Positions 17,482-27,331 of a stretch of 53,626 nucleotides of DNA are shown piece by piece; position 1 is the stretch's first letter, and every line of letters starts with the position of its first letter. The notes under the pieces were generated by a model that had not been told where the DNA came from, made no database searches, and saw nothing but the letters and a program-made list of their open reading frames with translations. Origin of the DNA: a virus; IMG/VR virus record IMGVR_UViG_3300030117_006365, positions 1-53,626 of that record; one strand, written 5' to 3'. Both the position numbers and the translations under genes were made by a program.

Positions 17482-17493
17482 TCTACTTTAAAT

Positions 17494-17527
17494 ATAGGGG
17501 CAGCTAAATGCTGCCTCTATTTTTTTT
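17494..17527 (+). terminator. rho-independent terminator after the capsid gene
   Basis: Left arm 17494-17504 (ATAGGGGCAGC) pairs with right arm 17510-17520 (GCTGCCTCTAT) around a 5-base loop. This gives an 11-bp stem with one G-T pair, followed directly by seven T. It is one of the two strongest hairpins in the window and would limit read-through from the capsid gene. Confidence 0.9.
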
Positions 17528-17547
17528 AATTTTTATTATATTATATT

Positions 17548-18366
17548 ATGGCAAAGAAAAAACAAACAAAAACCGAGGTTACACCTCAGGAAGAAGTTGC
17601 TGTGGTTGAGCAACCCAAAACAAAACAACCTGTAAAACCTAAAAACTCTTGGGTTATTGAAGATAAGGTTTATTATTTAAAAAACAAAATGAGACCTTTA
17701 TCTTATTCTATTAGATCAGCTAACATTTATTATTTTGATGAAAACAAAGGTTATGAGAGAGAATTAAAATACTGTCAAAACCAAAAAACACCTTTTGTAG
17801 ATGAAATGAAGGGAGACCAAAGACTAGAACATATTATATTTAGAAATGGAGCTCTTCATGTTACTAGGGAAAAACAAACTTTACAGAAGCTTTTATCATT
17901 ATACCATCCAGATAGAGGTACTTTATTTTTTGAGTATAAACCTGTCGAGATAGCTAAGAATCAATTAGACTGGTTAGAGTTTGAGGTTGAGGCTTTAAAA
18001 ATAGCTAAAGAATTAGATGTTGATATGGCTGAAGCTATTATGAGAGCAGAGAAAGGATCTAGTGTGTCTAGGTTGAGTTCTAAGGAGCTTAGAAGAGATT
18101 TACTACTATTTGCTAGAGATAATCCCGCTTTGTTCTTAGAATTAGCCGCTGATGACAATGTACAGCTTAGAAACTATGGTATAAAAGCTGTTGAAGCTGG
18201 TATAATAGCTTTATCAGGTGACCAACGTCATTTTACTTGGGCTTCAAATGGAAGAAAGTTAATGACTGTTCCATTTGATGAACATCCATATTCAGCGTTA
18301 GCTCAATGGTTTAAGACCGACGAGGGTATGGAAATATTCTCAAATATAGAAAAAAGATTAGGTTAA
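17548..18366 (+). CDS. conserved head-module protein, function unknown
   Basis: This 272-aa protein sits between two terminators downstream of the capsid gene. It has a basic, low-complexity start (AKKKQTKTEVTPQEEVAVVE), then a beta-rich domain (SWVIEDKVYYLKNKMRPLSY) containing FRNGALHVTREKQTLQKLLSLYHPDRGT, and a helical C-terminal half (EVEALKIAKELDVDMAEAIM). The layout suggests a head completion or decoration protein in this phage group. No enzyme motif was identified. Confidence 0.6.
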   Translation: MAKKKQTKTEVTPQEEVAVVEQPKTKQPVKPKNSWVIEDKVYYLKNKMRPLSYSIRSANIYYFDENKGYERELKYCQNQKTPFVDEMKGDQRLEHIIFRNGALHVTREKQTLQKLLSLYHPDRGTLFFEYKPVEIAKNQLDWLEFEVEALKIAKELDVDMAEAIMRAEKGSSVSRLSSKELRRDLLLFARDNPALFLELAADDNVQLRNYGIKAVEAGIIALSGDQRHFTWASNGRKLMTVPFDEHPYSALAQWFKTDEGMEIFSNIEKRLG

Positions 18367-18385
18367 TATCTTTTAACTAATATTA

Positions 18386-18415
18386 ATAGCCACTCATTTT
18401 GGGTGGCTATTTTTA
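18386..18415 (+). terminator. rho-independent terminator
   Basis: Left arm ATAGCCAC (18386-18393) pairs with GTGGCTAT (18403-18410) across a 9-base loop and is followed by a T-rich run. It ends the single-gene unit at 17548-18366. The remaining 60 bases to the next gene hold a candidate promoter element. Confidence 0.85.
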
Positions 18416-18441
18416 TTTAGGGGCTAACCTTCCGCTTTATT

Positions 18442-18470
18442 ATGTAACTATAATATAGTAAAATATATTA
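18442..18470 (+). promoter_or_regulatory. candidate phage promoter (ATGTAACTAT element)
   Basis: ATGTAACTAT at 18442-18451, followed by an A/T-rich block, lies just after a terminator and just before the next gene. The identical 10-mer occurs at 30999-31008, again 20-30 bases before a gene at a block boundary. The position downstream of a terminator is what a promoter would need. No start site is shown. Confidence 0.45.
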
Positions 18471-18474
18471 TAAT

Positions 18475-18636
18475 ATGAGCACATCAAAAGGATTAGGAGA
18501 TACAGTAGAAAAGTTCACAAAAGCTACCGGTATAAAATCATTAATGGATATATCCATGGGAGCTATAGGTAAAAAAGATTGTGGATGTAATAAGCGAAAA
18601 CAATGGTTAAATAAAAATTTTCCATATAAAAAATAA
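18475..18636 (+). CDS. small conserved Cys-containing phage protein (53 aa)
   Basis: This 53-aa protein has a start region SKGLGDTVEKFTKATGIKS and a terminal basic module DCGCNKRKQWLNKNFPYKK with a CxC pair. Small proteins of this kind occur near head/neck genes in marine phages. It precedes the neck protein by five bases, after a terminator and promoter candidate. The clear A/T-rich leader and uninterrupted frame support translation. Role unknown; the CxC and basic tail could bind metal or DNA. Confidence 0.65.
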   Translation: MSTSKGLGDTVEKFTKATGIKSLMDISMGAIGKKDCGCNKRKQWLNKNFPYKK

Positions 18637-18641
18637 ATGAA

Positions 18642-19373
18642 ATGGTAAATATAGACACGGTATATCAAAAGGTTTTAGCTCTAGCAAATAAAGAACAGAG
18701 AGGTTATATAACACCTCAAGAGTTTAACTTATTAGCTGACAAAGCTCAATTGGAAGTATTTGATAGTTATTTCCACGAGTTCAAAATGCTTGATCTGAAG
18801 CCAAAGACAAACAATGTTAAAAGTGATGACACTGAATTTGTTGAAGAAAAGCTTGCCCCATTTAAAACTGCGATGGCGTGGTCTCTTCCTGATTCAAATG
18901 GTCTTCCTTATCTTTCATTGCCATCGAATCTATATAGATTAAATAGTGTACATAAAATGGGGAGTTCAAATTTTGAATTTTTCCCTATAGAACCAATGAC
19001 TATAGAAGAAGTAACATACACTGAAATGAACCCTTTAACAAAAGCTACTAAAAAAAGAATGGTTTACGTTAGAGAACCAAACAACATACTTACTATACTT
19101 CCATTTTATCAAGATGGTGATGATCCTATAAGTGGTGTTGTTAATTTTTTTAGAAAGCCCACTACTCCAAAGTGGGGATACGTTGTAGTAAAGGGAAAAG
19201 CTTTGTGGAATAATAATACAACCTACACTACCCACTTCGAACTACATCCCTCTGAAGAAGAAATATTAGTTTCTAAAATAATAGCTATGGCTGGATTAAC
19301 TATAATGAAGCCAGAGATTATACAAGCTGGTGGTGGAATGGAAGCAGCAATTAAACAATCACAAAATGATTAA
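18642..19373 (+). CDS. neck/head-tail adaptor-like protein
   Basis: This 243-aa protein starts with a helical region (VYQKVLALANKEQRGYITPQ) typical of a conserved marine-phage connector family. A beta-rich body follows (YLSLPSNLYRLNSVHKM, then RMVYVREPNNILTILP). The order capsid, small protein, this protein, then a second connector-like gene two bases later suggests it closes the portal and joins the tail. The assignment is from family-like pattern and synteny. Confidence 0.65.
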   Translation: MVNIDTVYQKVLALANKEQRGYITPQEFNLLADKAQLEVFDSYFHEFKMLDLKPKTNNVKSDDTEFVEEKLAPFKTAMAWSLPDSNGLPYLSLPSNLYRLNSVHKMGSSNFEFFPIEPMTIEEVTYTEMNPLTKATKKRMVYVREPNNILTILPFYQDGDDPISGVVNFFRKPTTPKWGYVVVKGKALWNNNTTYTTHFELHPSEEEILVSKIIAMAGLTIMKPEIIQAGGGMEAAIKQSQND

Positions 19374-19375
19374 CT

Positions 19376-20287
19376 ATGGGATTACTAGATAACCAAACTC
19401 AATACGATTATTATACTGGAAACAATCTTGGTAACTACCAATTTGTTTCACTAGACAACATTATAAATGCTTTTATGGTTGCTTATGTTGGTGAAGGTAA
19501 ACTTATAGGTAAAGTAAATAGAACTGATGTGCAGTTCCACGCGATGCGAGCTATTCAAGAATTAACATACGATGTTTTTCGCTCTGTTAAAGCATATGAG
19601 ATTATAGTTCCTAATACTTTAAAAATGCCACTACCACATGACTATGTAAACTATACTAAAGTTTCTCTAGTTGGTAATGATGGTATAAAAAGAAATTTAT
19701 ATCCAACTGGTAAAACATCTAACCCGTTTAGTATAAAACAAAATGACGATGGTACATACACATATGATGACGCTAATGGAGATGGTTCTTTTGACCAATT
19801 AAATACTGGTGATGGTGATCCTTATATACATGGTGATAGTAAAACATGGCAAAAATATAGTCAATCTTCAGCTTCACAATCTACTAGTGAGAAAGATGGT
19901 TCTGACATAGAGATTGACTACAGAGGTAGAAGATACGGAATAGATCCACAACACGCTCATAGTCACGGTTCATTCTTTATAGATCAACAAAGAGGATATT
20001 TACATTTTAGCTCTTCGTTAGCTGGAGAGACAATTGTCTTAGATTATATAAGCGATGGTCTTGGAACAGACAGTGAAATGGTTGTACATAAATTTTGTGA
20101 AGAAGCTTGTTACAAATGGATAGCATATGGCGTGTTATCTTGTAGAACAGGTGTACCCGACAGTATACTGGGAAGATTTAAAATGGAAAAAACATCCGAA
20201 ACTAGAAAAGCAAAAATTAGACTATCTAATATAAAAATAGAAGAATTTACTCAAATCTTAAAAGGTATGAGCAAACAAATAAAATAG
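19376..20287 (+). CDS. neck/tail connector-like protein
   Basis: This 303-aa protein begins MGLLDNQTQYDYYTGNNLG and has helix DVQFHAMRAIQELTYDVFRS, a strand-turn pattern (YEIIVPNTLKMPLPHDYVNY), a Gly/Asp/Ser-rich loop region (residues ~110-185) and a helical end with conserved CEEACYKWIAYGVLSCRTG. This is the second protein of the usual connector pair upstream of the tail hub in marine short-tailed phages. It probably forms a ring between portal and tail. Confidence 0.65.
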   Translation: MGLLDNQTQYDYYTGNNLGNYQFVSLDNIINAFMVAYVGEGKLIGKVNRTDVQFHAMRAIQELTYDVFRSVKAYEIIVPNTLKMPLPHDYVNYTKVSLVGNDGIKRNLYPTGKTSNPFSIKQNDDGTYTYDDANGDGSFDQLNTGDGDPYIHGDSKTWQKYSQSSASQSTSEKDGSDIEIDYRGRRYGIDPQHAHSHGSFFIDQQRGYLHFSSSLAGETIVLDYISDGLGTDSEMVVHKFCEEACYKWIAYGVLSCRTGVPDSILGRFKMEKTSETRKAKIRLSNIKIEEFTQILKGMSKQIK

Positions 20288-20291
20288 TATT

Positions 20292-23200
20292 ATGCCAGAA
20301 ATTAAACACGATTTTTCTGCTGGGAAAATGAACAAAGATCTCGACGAGAGAATTGTTCCCAATGGTCAATATAGAGATGCTATGAACGTCCAAGTAAGAA
20401 CTACAGGTTCTGAAGGTGGTGGCGTTGGAAACGCTGGGTGTATACAAAATATACCAGGAAATAAAGTTGTGACTCAGAGTTTAGATATACACTATGACGC
20501 TGTTTGGAATGCAGGACCAAACTTCGATGAAACAACTTTTATAGGTGGTGTTGCTAATGAAAAAAATAATAATGCATATTTTTTAATATCTTCACCGTCT
20601 TTCGATTTTGCGGAAAAAGATGCACTAGATATGTTAATTAATAATCAACTAACTGGTAACGAACCTAGAATGCTATTTATAGACTATATAGTAGAGGTTA
20701 ATACAGGTGAATCTGATGCTGAACCATCTTGTAAACCAGTTGTTGTAGATAAGTATGGCCTTATAGATTTTAGCCCAAGGGTTGTGCCGTGGAATGTTGG
20801 TTCGGGACAGGTTCAGGAGGTACAAGACAATTGGACCACACTATCTGTAACACAAGAGACCGCGGACGATTTAAGAGTTGGTATGGTAATGCAAGCTTAT
20901 GATGAAAACACAACACCATTAATAAAATCAACTAATATAGTAGATTTTGATGAAAACAACGATCCTGTAGAAGGTGTTAGTTGGGGTGCAGAAATAATGA
21001 AAATTAACCAAGGTTCAGGTTATAATACAATAAGTGTTTATACATCTTGTGATGAAGTTGATTGGGAGGATGCTGTGTTTTATACTTTTAAACACAAAGA
21101 GAGAGTTTTAAATTTCAACACAGACACTATAGTAACTGGTATTAATATCATAGAGGACTTGTTATTTTGGACTGATGGTCAAGACGAACCTAAAAGAATA
21201 AATATAAAAAAATGCAAATCTGGTACACCCAATTTTACTACTCACACGAAGCTGAGGCTAAGTGATCCTAATGATGATAGTATATTATTAGATTATACCG
21301 ACATAGAGCAATCTTTATCTTCAACTATCAATAATGATTTACAGAAAGAAAACATAACAGTTATTAAAAAAGCTCCTCACCAAGCTCCAATTATCGACAT
21401 GTCTATTACAGATAGAGTAGGAGAGGTTGCTGTGATATCAAACAATAATAACCTTGGAATTGTTTTTGATTTTGCTACATATACTGGTGACAACCAAGAG
21501 ATTCCACTTGGAACAACTTTTCAACTACCAAGACAAGAAGATATTGAAGCTTACACGGCTGATCCATTCACAGTTGTTAGTAATATGACCCTAAACAATC
21601 CCGTAACAATGTTTCAAAATACGGATTTTAGGGTTAATGATATAGTTACGTTCCGTGAGCAAACCTATGATGACGATTCTTGGTTGACAGCTATAATAGA
21701 TGATGTACAGCTTGTTGAAACAGATACATTCTCTTACACCACCATCTCATTTAGAGTATTAACAATAAACCAACAATTAACTCCTACTGTTTTTCAAGAT
21801 GATGTACCTACAGTATTAGGATCTGGTATGTGGGATATAGAGTTAATGCAAAAAGATCCAATGTTTGAACTTGTATTTGGTAGATTTTCTACTAGATACA
21901 AATATGAGGATGGAGAGTATTCTAGTTATGGACCTTGGTCTGAGATAGCATTTATACCAGGTCCATTTGATTTTAATCATAAAAAAGGTTACAACCTTGG
22001 AATGACTAATAGAATTAGAAAATTAGTTATAAAAGACTTTATTCCTCACCAAAGAAATAGACCGGCTGATGTTGTTAGTGTTGATGTGTTGTGGAAAACA
22101 ACAACAGGTCCCAACGTATATGTTGTTAAGTCTATAACTAGAGGTAGGGATCCAGAATGGGATAACTTTACTATAAATGATGAAAATTCAACATTATCTT
22201 TTGGGGAAATGGAGATAACATCAGAGATGATACGTAGACCTCTCCCAAATAATCAAAACTTAAGATCTTGGGATAATGTTCCAATAACAGCTAAAGCTCA
22301 AGAAATAGCTGCTAATAGACTTGTTTTTAGTAATTACACTCAGGGATATGAAATAATTAACAAACCTAAATTAAAGCAAAATCTTAAAAATTATGGAGTT
22401 GGACAAGGAGGACCATCACTGATTAGTCCTAAAAAATCAATGAAGTCGATAAGAGATTATAAGATTGGAATGGTTTTTGGAGATAAGTATGGTAGAGAAA
22501 CACCGATAATAGCTCCAGGTTATTTGGAAGAAAAACATCACGGAAGATGGGGGCTCGTAGATGGTAATGTTAAAGTTCCAAAAAGTTTTTCAATATATAA
22601 AAATACTTTAGAAGTGCAACAATTGTGGGGTGATGAAATGAGTGGTATCCCAGATAATTGGATATCGTATGTTAAATACTTCATAAAAGAAACCTCTAAT
22701 GAGTACTATAATCTAGTTATGGATAGATGGTATGAAGCTGAAGATGGTAACATATGGATATCATTTGCTTCTGCTGATAGAAATAAAGTAGATGAAGACA
22801 CATATCTAATATTGAAAAATGAACATGGCACTGATCAAGCTGTAATTGAACCTGCTAAATATAAGATCATAGCAATTGAAAATGAAGCTCCAGATTTTAT
22901 CAAACAACAAATTAGAAATATGGGTGAGGTTACATTAGGTAACTTTACAACAGTAACTGACTTAGGTTCTGACCCTAACTGGGAGGAGTTTATGTGGGAC
23001 GGTTCTCCCGATCCACTAAATTTACCACCACAACAATTAATGAGTGGAACTGAGATAGGTATAAGAGCTGACAAGTGGAATGGTTTTTTAGATAACTATC
23101 AAGAAAAAGGTGATTTACAGGTTAGATTAAAATGTATAAACTCGGAAGGTGTTTTTTACTCACCAGATTGGAGATTGGTAACATATAATCACAAGGTGGA

Positions 23201-26200
23201 TTTACCAGATCCAGAAGACGATCCAGAAAACCTAAATGGAACTGGTGCTGTTAGATGGGACGAACCATTCAATGCAACAGATATGTTTGTACAATTACAA
23301 GCTGCCAGTGGTGTTGAAGCTGGTCAATCACTACCTAGTATAAGGTGGGCGATGGAGTTTAGAGAGTTGATAACTAAAAGTCAACCTGAGTTTGAAGGTA
23401 AGTTTTTCTGTAAAATTGAAAAAGATCAAATATTGTCTGCAGCTGTATTATCAACAACTGCTATTCAGACATCTTATACTGCCGCTAGAAATTATGCTAT
23501 AGCCTATATTGAAAACACTGAGTATAACCCAGCGGCTATTGACCCTATATATCCTGGACAAAGAAGAACGTACAAGTGGTTAAACCAACCGGGACTAGTT
23601 CACTATGGTGGAGACTATGATGGTAGTTGGAGTATACCTGACAACACGAACACTGAAAACATGGAGTCATACGGTGACTTCGAAGACTTTAACGGTGAGT
23701 TACTAGCTGTTAATGCTGAAAAGAACGGTGGAGACGATGTTTCAGCTTCTAATAGAGTTGCCGACGTAAAACCACTTTGGGATGGTGGTACAAGTAGTGT
23801 AATGAATCACGGTGGGTATAGAGGTTCAGGTGGTTGGGGTCCAAGGTGTGGTAACTCTCACACTGTTGGTTGCCACCCTTATGATGCAGAGTATCTTGCT
23901 CTTGGGTGTTTTGATACGGAATCTTATCATGACAATGATTACGGTACTGGCAACCCTGGATATAACAGCGCTACACAAGGAGGTCTATATGGTCAAGATC
24001 GAAATCAGAATATTTATAATAGAACCATAGAAACAGCTGACTTCTGGGGTTGGTATGGTGATTATTGTATTGAGGGTGCTAATGAGTATTCTCATGACGC
24101 AGTAGCGTTTATAGACGGAGCAAGAGCTAGACACGTTAAGTTTTCTAACTCACCCAACGTTAATGGGTATGGGATACGTGAAACTAGTGATGGTGAGATT
24201 GTGGGTGAATATCCTAGTGATTATTATAAACCAACTGGATTAGATCCTGGTATACTAACTAATACCGACGGAATGGGTGGTCCTCCAGATACTTTTGGCG
24301 CCACTGATGGTGAGTTAGGTAGAATGGTTATATCAACCCTTGGTGAATTTACTGGAGCAGCATTAGAATTAAAGCAAGATTTAGAAACATATGGAACACT
24401 ATTTAGATTTCAAGATGATCCAAATGGAAAAATTTATAAAGTTATAAGTTCACCTGGCTACGGAACTACAGTTATGATGGACATGAAAAACCATTCTCAA
24501 GCAGGTGACACTTTACAAGGTGAAGGTGTTAATTTCGCTGCTGGTGTAGCAGTTGGTTGTTTATGGTCAAATAGTCCTCAATACAACAACGCGAATTCAT
24601 CTGTTTCCGTGCAAGGCGAAAACCATATTTACAGTGACGGTGTATACTCGGGAGTTGGTTATGATGGGTTTAATGGTTGGGGAAATAATGGTAGTAATGA
24701 CGCGTACACTACAATAAGTTTTACAAATCGTAATCCTAGAAATGATTGGCAAACTTATTTTCCTAGTGATAGTAGTGGTTTTACAGATCCTGATGGTGAT
24801 GGTCCAGATTGGGCGCAAGACGGTTTAGTTAGAGCTGGTGGTATATTAAATGATAACGAGGGTTATAATGGTGGACCATCTAACCAAAACCCAGCTTTAC
24901 ACTCTAGTTGCCACCCATGTGGTATGGTTGATTTCTCAATGGCTGTACCTGGAGATCACTCTCAATGGGGCGTTCTTTTTGATAATAATGGTCTTAGTGA
25001 AAACGGTTATGGACCAGCAGAATATTTAGATGGGTACGGTGTTGGAAGTGGAAAACAGGGAGGACCACACTGTCAAAGAAATGGTATTAGAGTTGAGTTT
25101 AGAGAATATGATATTGTAAATGAAACGTTAGTAGATAACGGAACAAAAGGTATAGACACAAGTATTTGGGATCCTAGAGGAGAAATATGTCATGATGGTA
25201 GAGAAGCTATGAGAATAAGTATTATAGAATCTACAGTATCAGGTGGAGAAATATATATACCTCCAGCGGATCCAGCTATATTTGAAACAGAACCAAAAGA
25301 AGATGTTGGTTTAGATATATACTACGAAGCTTCAAATGCTATACCAGTTAAGTTAACTAGTGAAAATACTCCACGTTTCGCTCCTTATGGATCTACAGTT
25401 GGATTGAGACAATGGAATAACGCTACACCTGGCTATGTAGATATACAACCAAGTAATGGTGATTGGAATTTAAACAACAAAAACGTACATGTTGGATATA
25501 TAGGTTATACTAAAAATCACTCTATAGTTGGCCTTAAGGTGCAAAAACAATACTCTTCAAATCTTGATGATGATTCCGATGTTGATTCGATAGAGGTTGG
25601 TGAAGTGGGGTATTTGAATCAGTATGTTGATATAGGTGATTTTTTAGTTTTTCAACATCCAGATGGTACAAAAACAATGTCTAGAGTGTTAGCCTACATG
25701 CAACCCATAGATGATGATGATTCAAATATGAGTTCTAGTACACTAATTGGTGTTAATAGTGTGGAGTATGGAATTGATTATCCATATATCAACCATTTAG
25801 AAGAACGTAGGTTTAGAGAGTCTAGTACAAATAAGGGGTTTTATAAAATTGATTCTGATGTTTGGAAATTCCCAGTAGAGTTATCTTGGTTTAATTGTTA
25901 TTCATTTGGCAATGGTGTTGAGTCAGATAGAATAAGAGATGATTTTAACACGCCAACAATAGATAATGGTGTAAAAGTTTCTTCAACCCTACTCGGTTAT
26001 GGGAGAGAAACAATGGCTAGTATGATGATATATTCTGGTATATATAATTCAACTTCAAGTACAAATAACTTGAATGAATTCAACATGGCAGAAAAGATAA
26101 CTAAAGAAATAAATCCTGCTTATGGATCAATACAGAGGTTAAAAACAAGAAATACAGATATGGTTGTTTTAACTGAAGACAAAGCATTAAGAGTTGTTAC

Positions 26201-27326
26201 AAATAAAGACGCACTCTATAACGCTGATGGTAATCCACAGTTAATAGCTTCTAATAGGGTTTTAGGTACAGCTGTTCCTTTTGCTGGCGATTATGGAATA
26301 TCTAAAAATCCAGAATCATTAGCTTGGGACCAATTTAGATTATACTTCACAGATAAACAAAGAGGTGCAGTTCTTAGGTTGTCAATGGACGGTTTAACTC
26401 CAATATCAGACGTTGGAATGAAAACGTTTTTTAGAGAACATCTTAGAAAAACAAAAACAGCTATAGGTACTTTTGATGTTGTGAACGGAGAATATAACTT
26501 AACGTTAAATCCAGGTAACAACAACATGCAACCATTAACTGCTTCTTTTAACGAGGAATCTAAAGGTTGGGTTAGTTTTAAATCTTTTATACCACAAGTA
26601 GGTGTTAGTGTTGGTGGTAAGTATTTAACATCTATATCTAAAGATGTAAAAAGTGAAACTAAAAATAAAGTAGGTATATATCAACATTATGTTGATATCA
26701 AAAAAAGTGATCCAACAGCGTTAAATTATAATGAGATAATTAATAAGAATGTTTTTTATGCTCCTAACGAAAAAATTGAAGATGAAGATGTAGATGAATA
26801 CTTTGAACCATCATCATTTACTGTTTTATTTAACGATATGCCTGAAGTTGTAAAAGCTTTTAGAGCTGTTAACTATGATGGTTCACAAGCTAAAGTTAAT
26901 CAATTCACATCTGAACAAGCTAGTGATTCACTCTTTTATTCAGACGGAGAGTATTATAACTTGACACCCGAAGAAGGATGGTGGGTTGATAATATAAAAA
27001 CAGATTTATCAAACGAAGGTGATGTACAGGATTTCGAGAAAAAAGAAGGTAAATGGTTTCAGAAAATTGGAGGTGGAGATAGAGCTTTTGGTAATGATGA
27101 TTTAAGTGAATTCAGTGTTCAGGGCTTAGGACAAGCTATAGCCGAACCAGATCTTAGTACTGATACCAATGGGGATGGTAGTGGTGATGGTAGTGGTGAT
27201 GATAGTGGAGATGGTGATGAAGTGGGTGGTATAAACTGGGTGGACAACCAACAAGACATGCAAATACAATTAATAGACAACCCTAATGATCCTCAAGAAG
27301 GAAGTCCGGGTAATCAACAAGGTTAA
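20292..27326 (+). CDS. very large tail hub/stabilisation-like protein (2344 aa)
   Basis: The N-terminus FSAGKMNKDLDERIVPNGQY matches the start of tail hub or stabilisation proteins of short-tailed phages that cap the neck. A beta-rich body continues to residue ~950 (ERVLNFNTDTIVTGINIIED; RYKYEDGEYSSYGPWSEIAF). Residues ~1080-1660 are a Gly/Asn/Asp/Tyr-rich region with Cys and His. The C-terminal part returns to strands with propeller-like features (RLKTRNTDMVVLTEDKALRV; DQFRLYFTDKQRGAVLRLS) and ends with an acidic GDGSGDGSGDD tail. Length is much greater than typical hubs, apparently through the central insertion, perhaps for receptor contact. Confidence 0.75.
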   Translation: MPEIKHDFSAGKMNKDLDERIVPNGQYRDAMNVQVRTTGSEGGGVGNAGCIQNIPGNKVVTQSLDIHYDAVWNAGPNFDETTFIGGVANEKNNNAYFLISSPSFDFAEKDALDMLINNQLTGNEPRMLFIDYIVEVNTGESDAEPSCKPVVVDKYGLIDFSPRVVPWNVGSGQVQEVQDNWTTLSVTQETADDLRVGMVMQAYDENTTPLIKSTNIVDFDENNDPVEGVSWGAEIMKINQGSGYNTISVYTSCDEVDWEDAVFYTFKHKERVLNFNTDTIVTGINIIEDLLFWTDGQDEPKRINIKKCKSGTPNFTTHTKLRLSDPNDDSILLDYTDIEQSLSSTINNDLQKENITVIKKAPHQAPIIDMSITDRVGEVAVISNNNNLGIVFDFATYTGDNQEIPLGTTFQLPRQEDIEAYTADPFTVVSNMTLNNPVTMFQNTDFRVNDIVTFREQTYDDDSWLTAIIDDVQLVETDTFSYTTISFRVLTINQQLTPTVFQDDVPTVLGSGMWDIELMQKDPMFELVFGRFSTRYKYEDGEYSSYGPWSEIAFIPGPFDFNHKKGYNLGMTNRIRKLVIKDFIPHQRNRPADVVSVDVLWKTTTGPNVYVVKSITRGRDPEWDNFTINDENSTLSFGEMEITSEMIRRPLPNNQNLRSWDNVPITAKAQEIAANRLVFSNYTQGYEIINKPKLKQNLKNYGVGQGGPSLISPKKSMKSIRDYKIGMVFGDKYGRETPIIAPGYLEEKHHGRWGLVDGNVKVPKSFSIYKNTLEVQQLWGDEMSGIPDNWISYVKYFIKETSNEYYNLVMDRWYEAEDGNIWISFASADRNKVDEDTYLILKNEHGTDQAVIEPAKYKIIAIENEAPDFIKQQIRNMGEVTLGNFTTVTDLGSDPNWEEFMWDGSPDPLNLPPQQLMSGTEIGIRADKWNGFLDNYQEKGDLQVRLKCINSEGVFYSPDWRLVTYNHKVDLPDPEDDPENLNGTGAVRWDEPFNATDMFVQLQAASGVEAGQSLPSIRWAMEFRELITKSQPEFEGKFFCKIEKDQILSAAVLSTTAIQTSYTAARNYAIAYIENTEYNPAAIDPIYPGQRRTYKWLNQPGLVHYGGDYDGSWSIPDNTNTENMESYGDFEDFNGELLAVNAEKNGGDDVSASNRVADVKPLWDGGTSSVMNHGGYRGSGGWGPRCGNSHTVGCHPYDAEYLALGCFDTESYHDNDYGTGNPGYNSATQGGLYGQDRNQNIYNRTIETADFWGWYGDYCIEGANEYSHDAVAFIDGARARHVKFSNSPNVNGYGIRETSDGEIVGEYPSDYYKPTGLDPGILTNTDGMGGPPDTFGATDGELGRMVISTLGEFTGAALELKQDLETYGTLFRFQDDPNGKIYKVISSPGYGTTVMMDMKNHSQAGDTLQGEGVNFAAGVAVGCLWSNSPQYNNANSSVSVQGENHIYSDGVYSGVGYDGFNGWGNNGSNDAYTTISFTNRNPRNDWQTYFPSDSSGFTDPDGDGPDWAQDGLVRAGGILNDNEGYNGGPSNQNPALHSSCHPCGMVDFSMAVPGDHSQWGVLFDNNGLSENGYGPAEYLDGYGVGSGKQGGPHCQRNGIRVEFREYDIVNETLVDNGTKGIDTSIWDPRGEICHDGREAMRISIIESTVSGGEIYIPPADPAIFETEPKEDVGLDIYYEASNAIPVKLTSENTPRFAPYGSTVGLRQWNNATPGYVDIQPSNGDWNLNNKNVHVGYIGYTKNHSIVGLKVQKQYSSNLDDDSDVDSIEVGEVGYLNQYVDIGDFLVFQHPDGTKTMSRVLAYMQPIDDDDSNMSSSTLIGVNSVEYGIDYPYINHLEERRFRESSTNKGFYKIDSDVWKFPVELSWFNCYSFGNGVESDRIRDDFNTPTIDNGVKVSSTLLGYGRETMASMMIYSGIYNSTSSTNNLNEFNMAEKITKEINPAYGSIQRLKTRNTDMVVLTEDKALRVVTNKDALYNADGNPQLIASNRVLGTAVPFAGDYGISKNPESLAWDQFRLYFTDKQRGAVLRLSMDGLTPISDVGMKTFFREHLRKTKTAIGTFDVVNGEYNLTLNPGNNNMQPLTASFNEESKGWVSFKSFIPQVGVSVGGKYLTSISKDVKSETKNKVGIYQHYVDIKKSDPTALNYNEIINKNVFYAPNEKIEDEDVDEYFEPSSFTVLFNDMPEVVKAFRAVNYDGSQAKVNQFTSEQASDSLFYSDGEYYNLTPEEGWWVDNIKTDLSNEGDVQDFEKKEGKWFQKIGGGDRAFGNDDLSEFSVQGLGQAIAEPDLSTDTNGDGSGDGSGDDSGDGDEVGGINWVDNQQDMQIQLIDNPNDPQEGSPGNQQG

Positions 27327-27331
27327 AGAAT

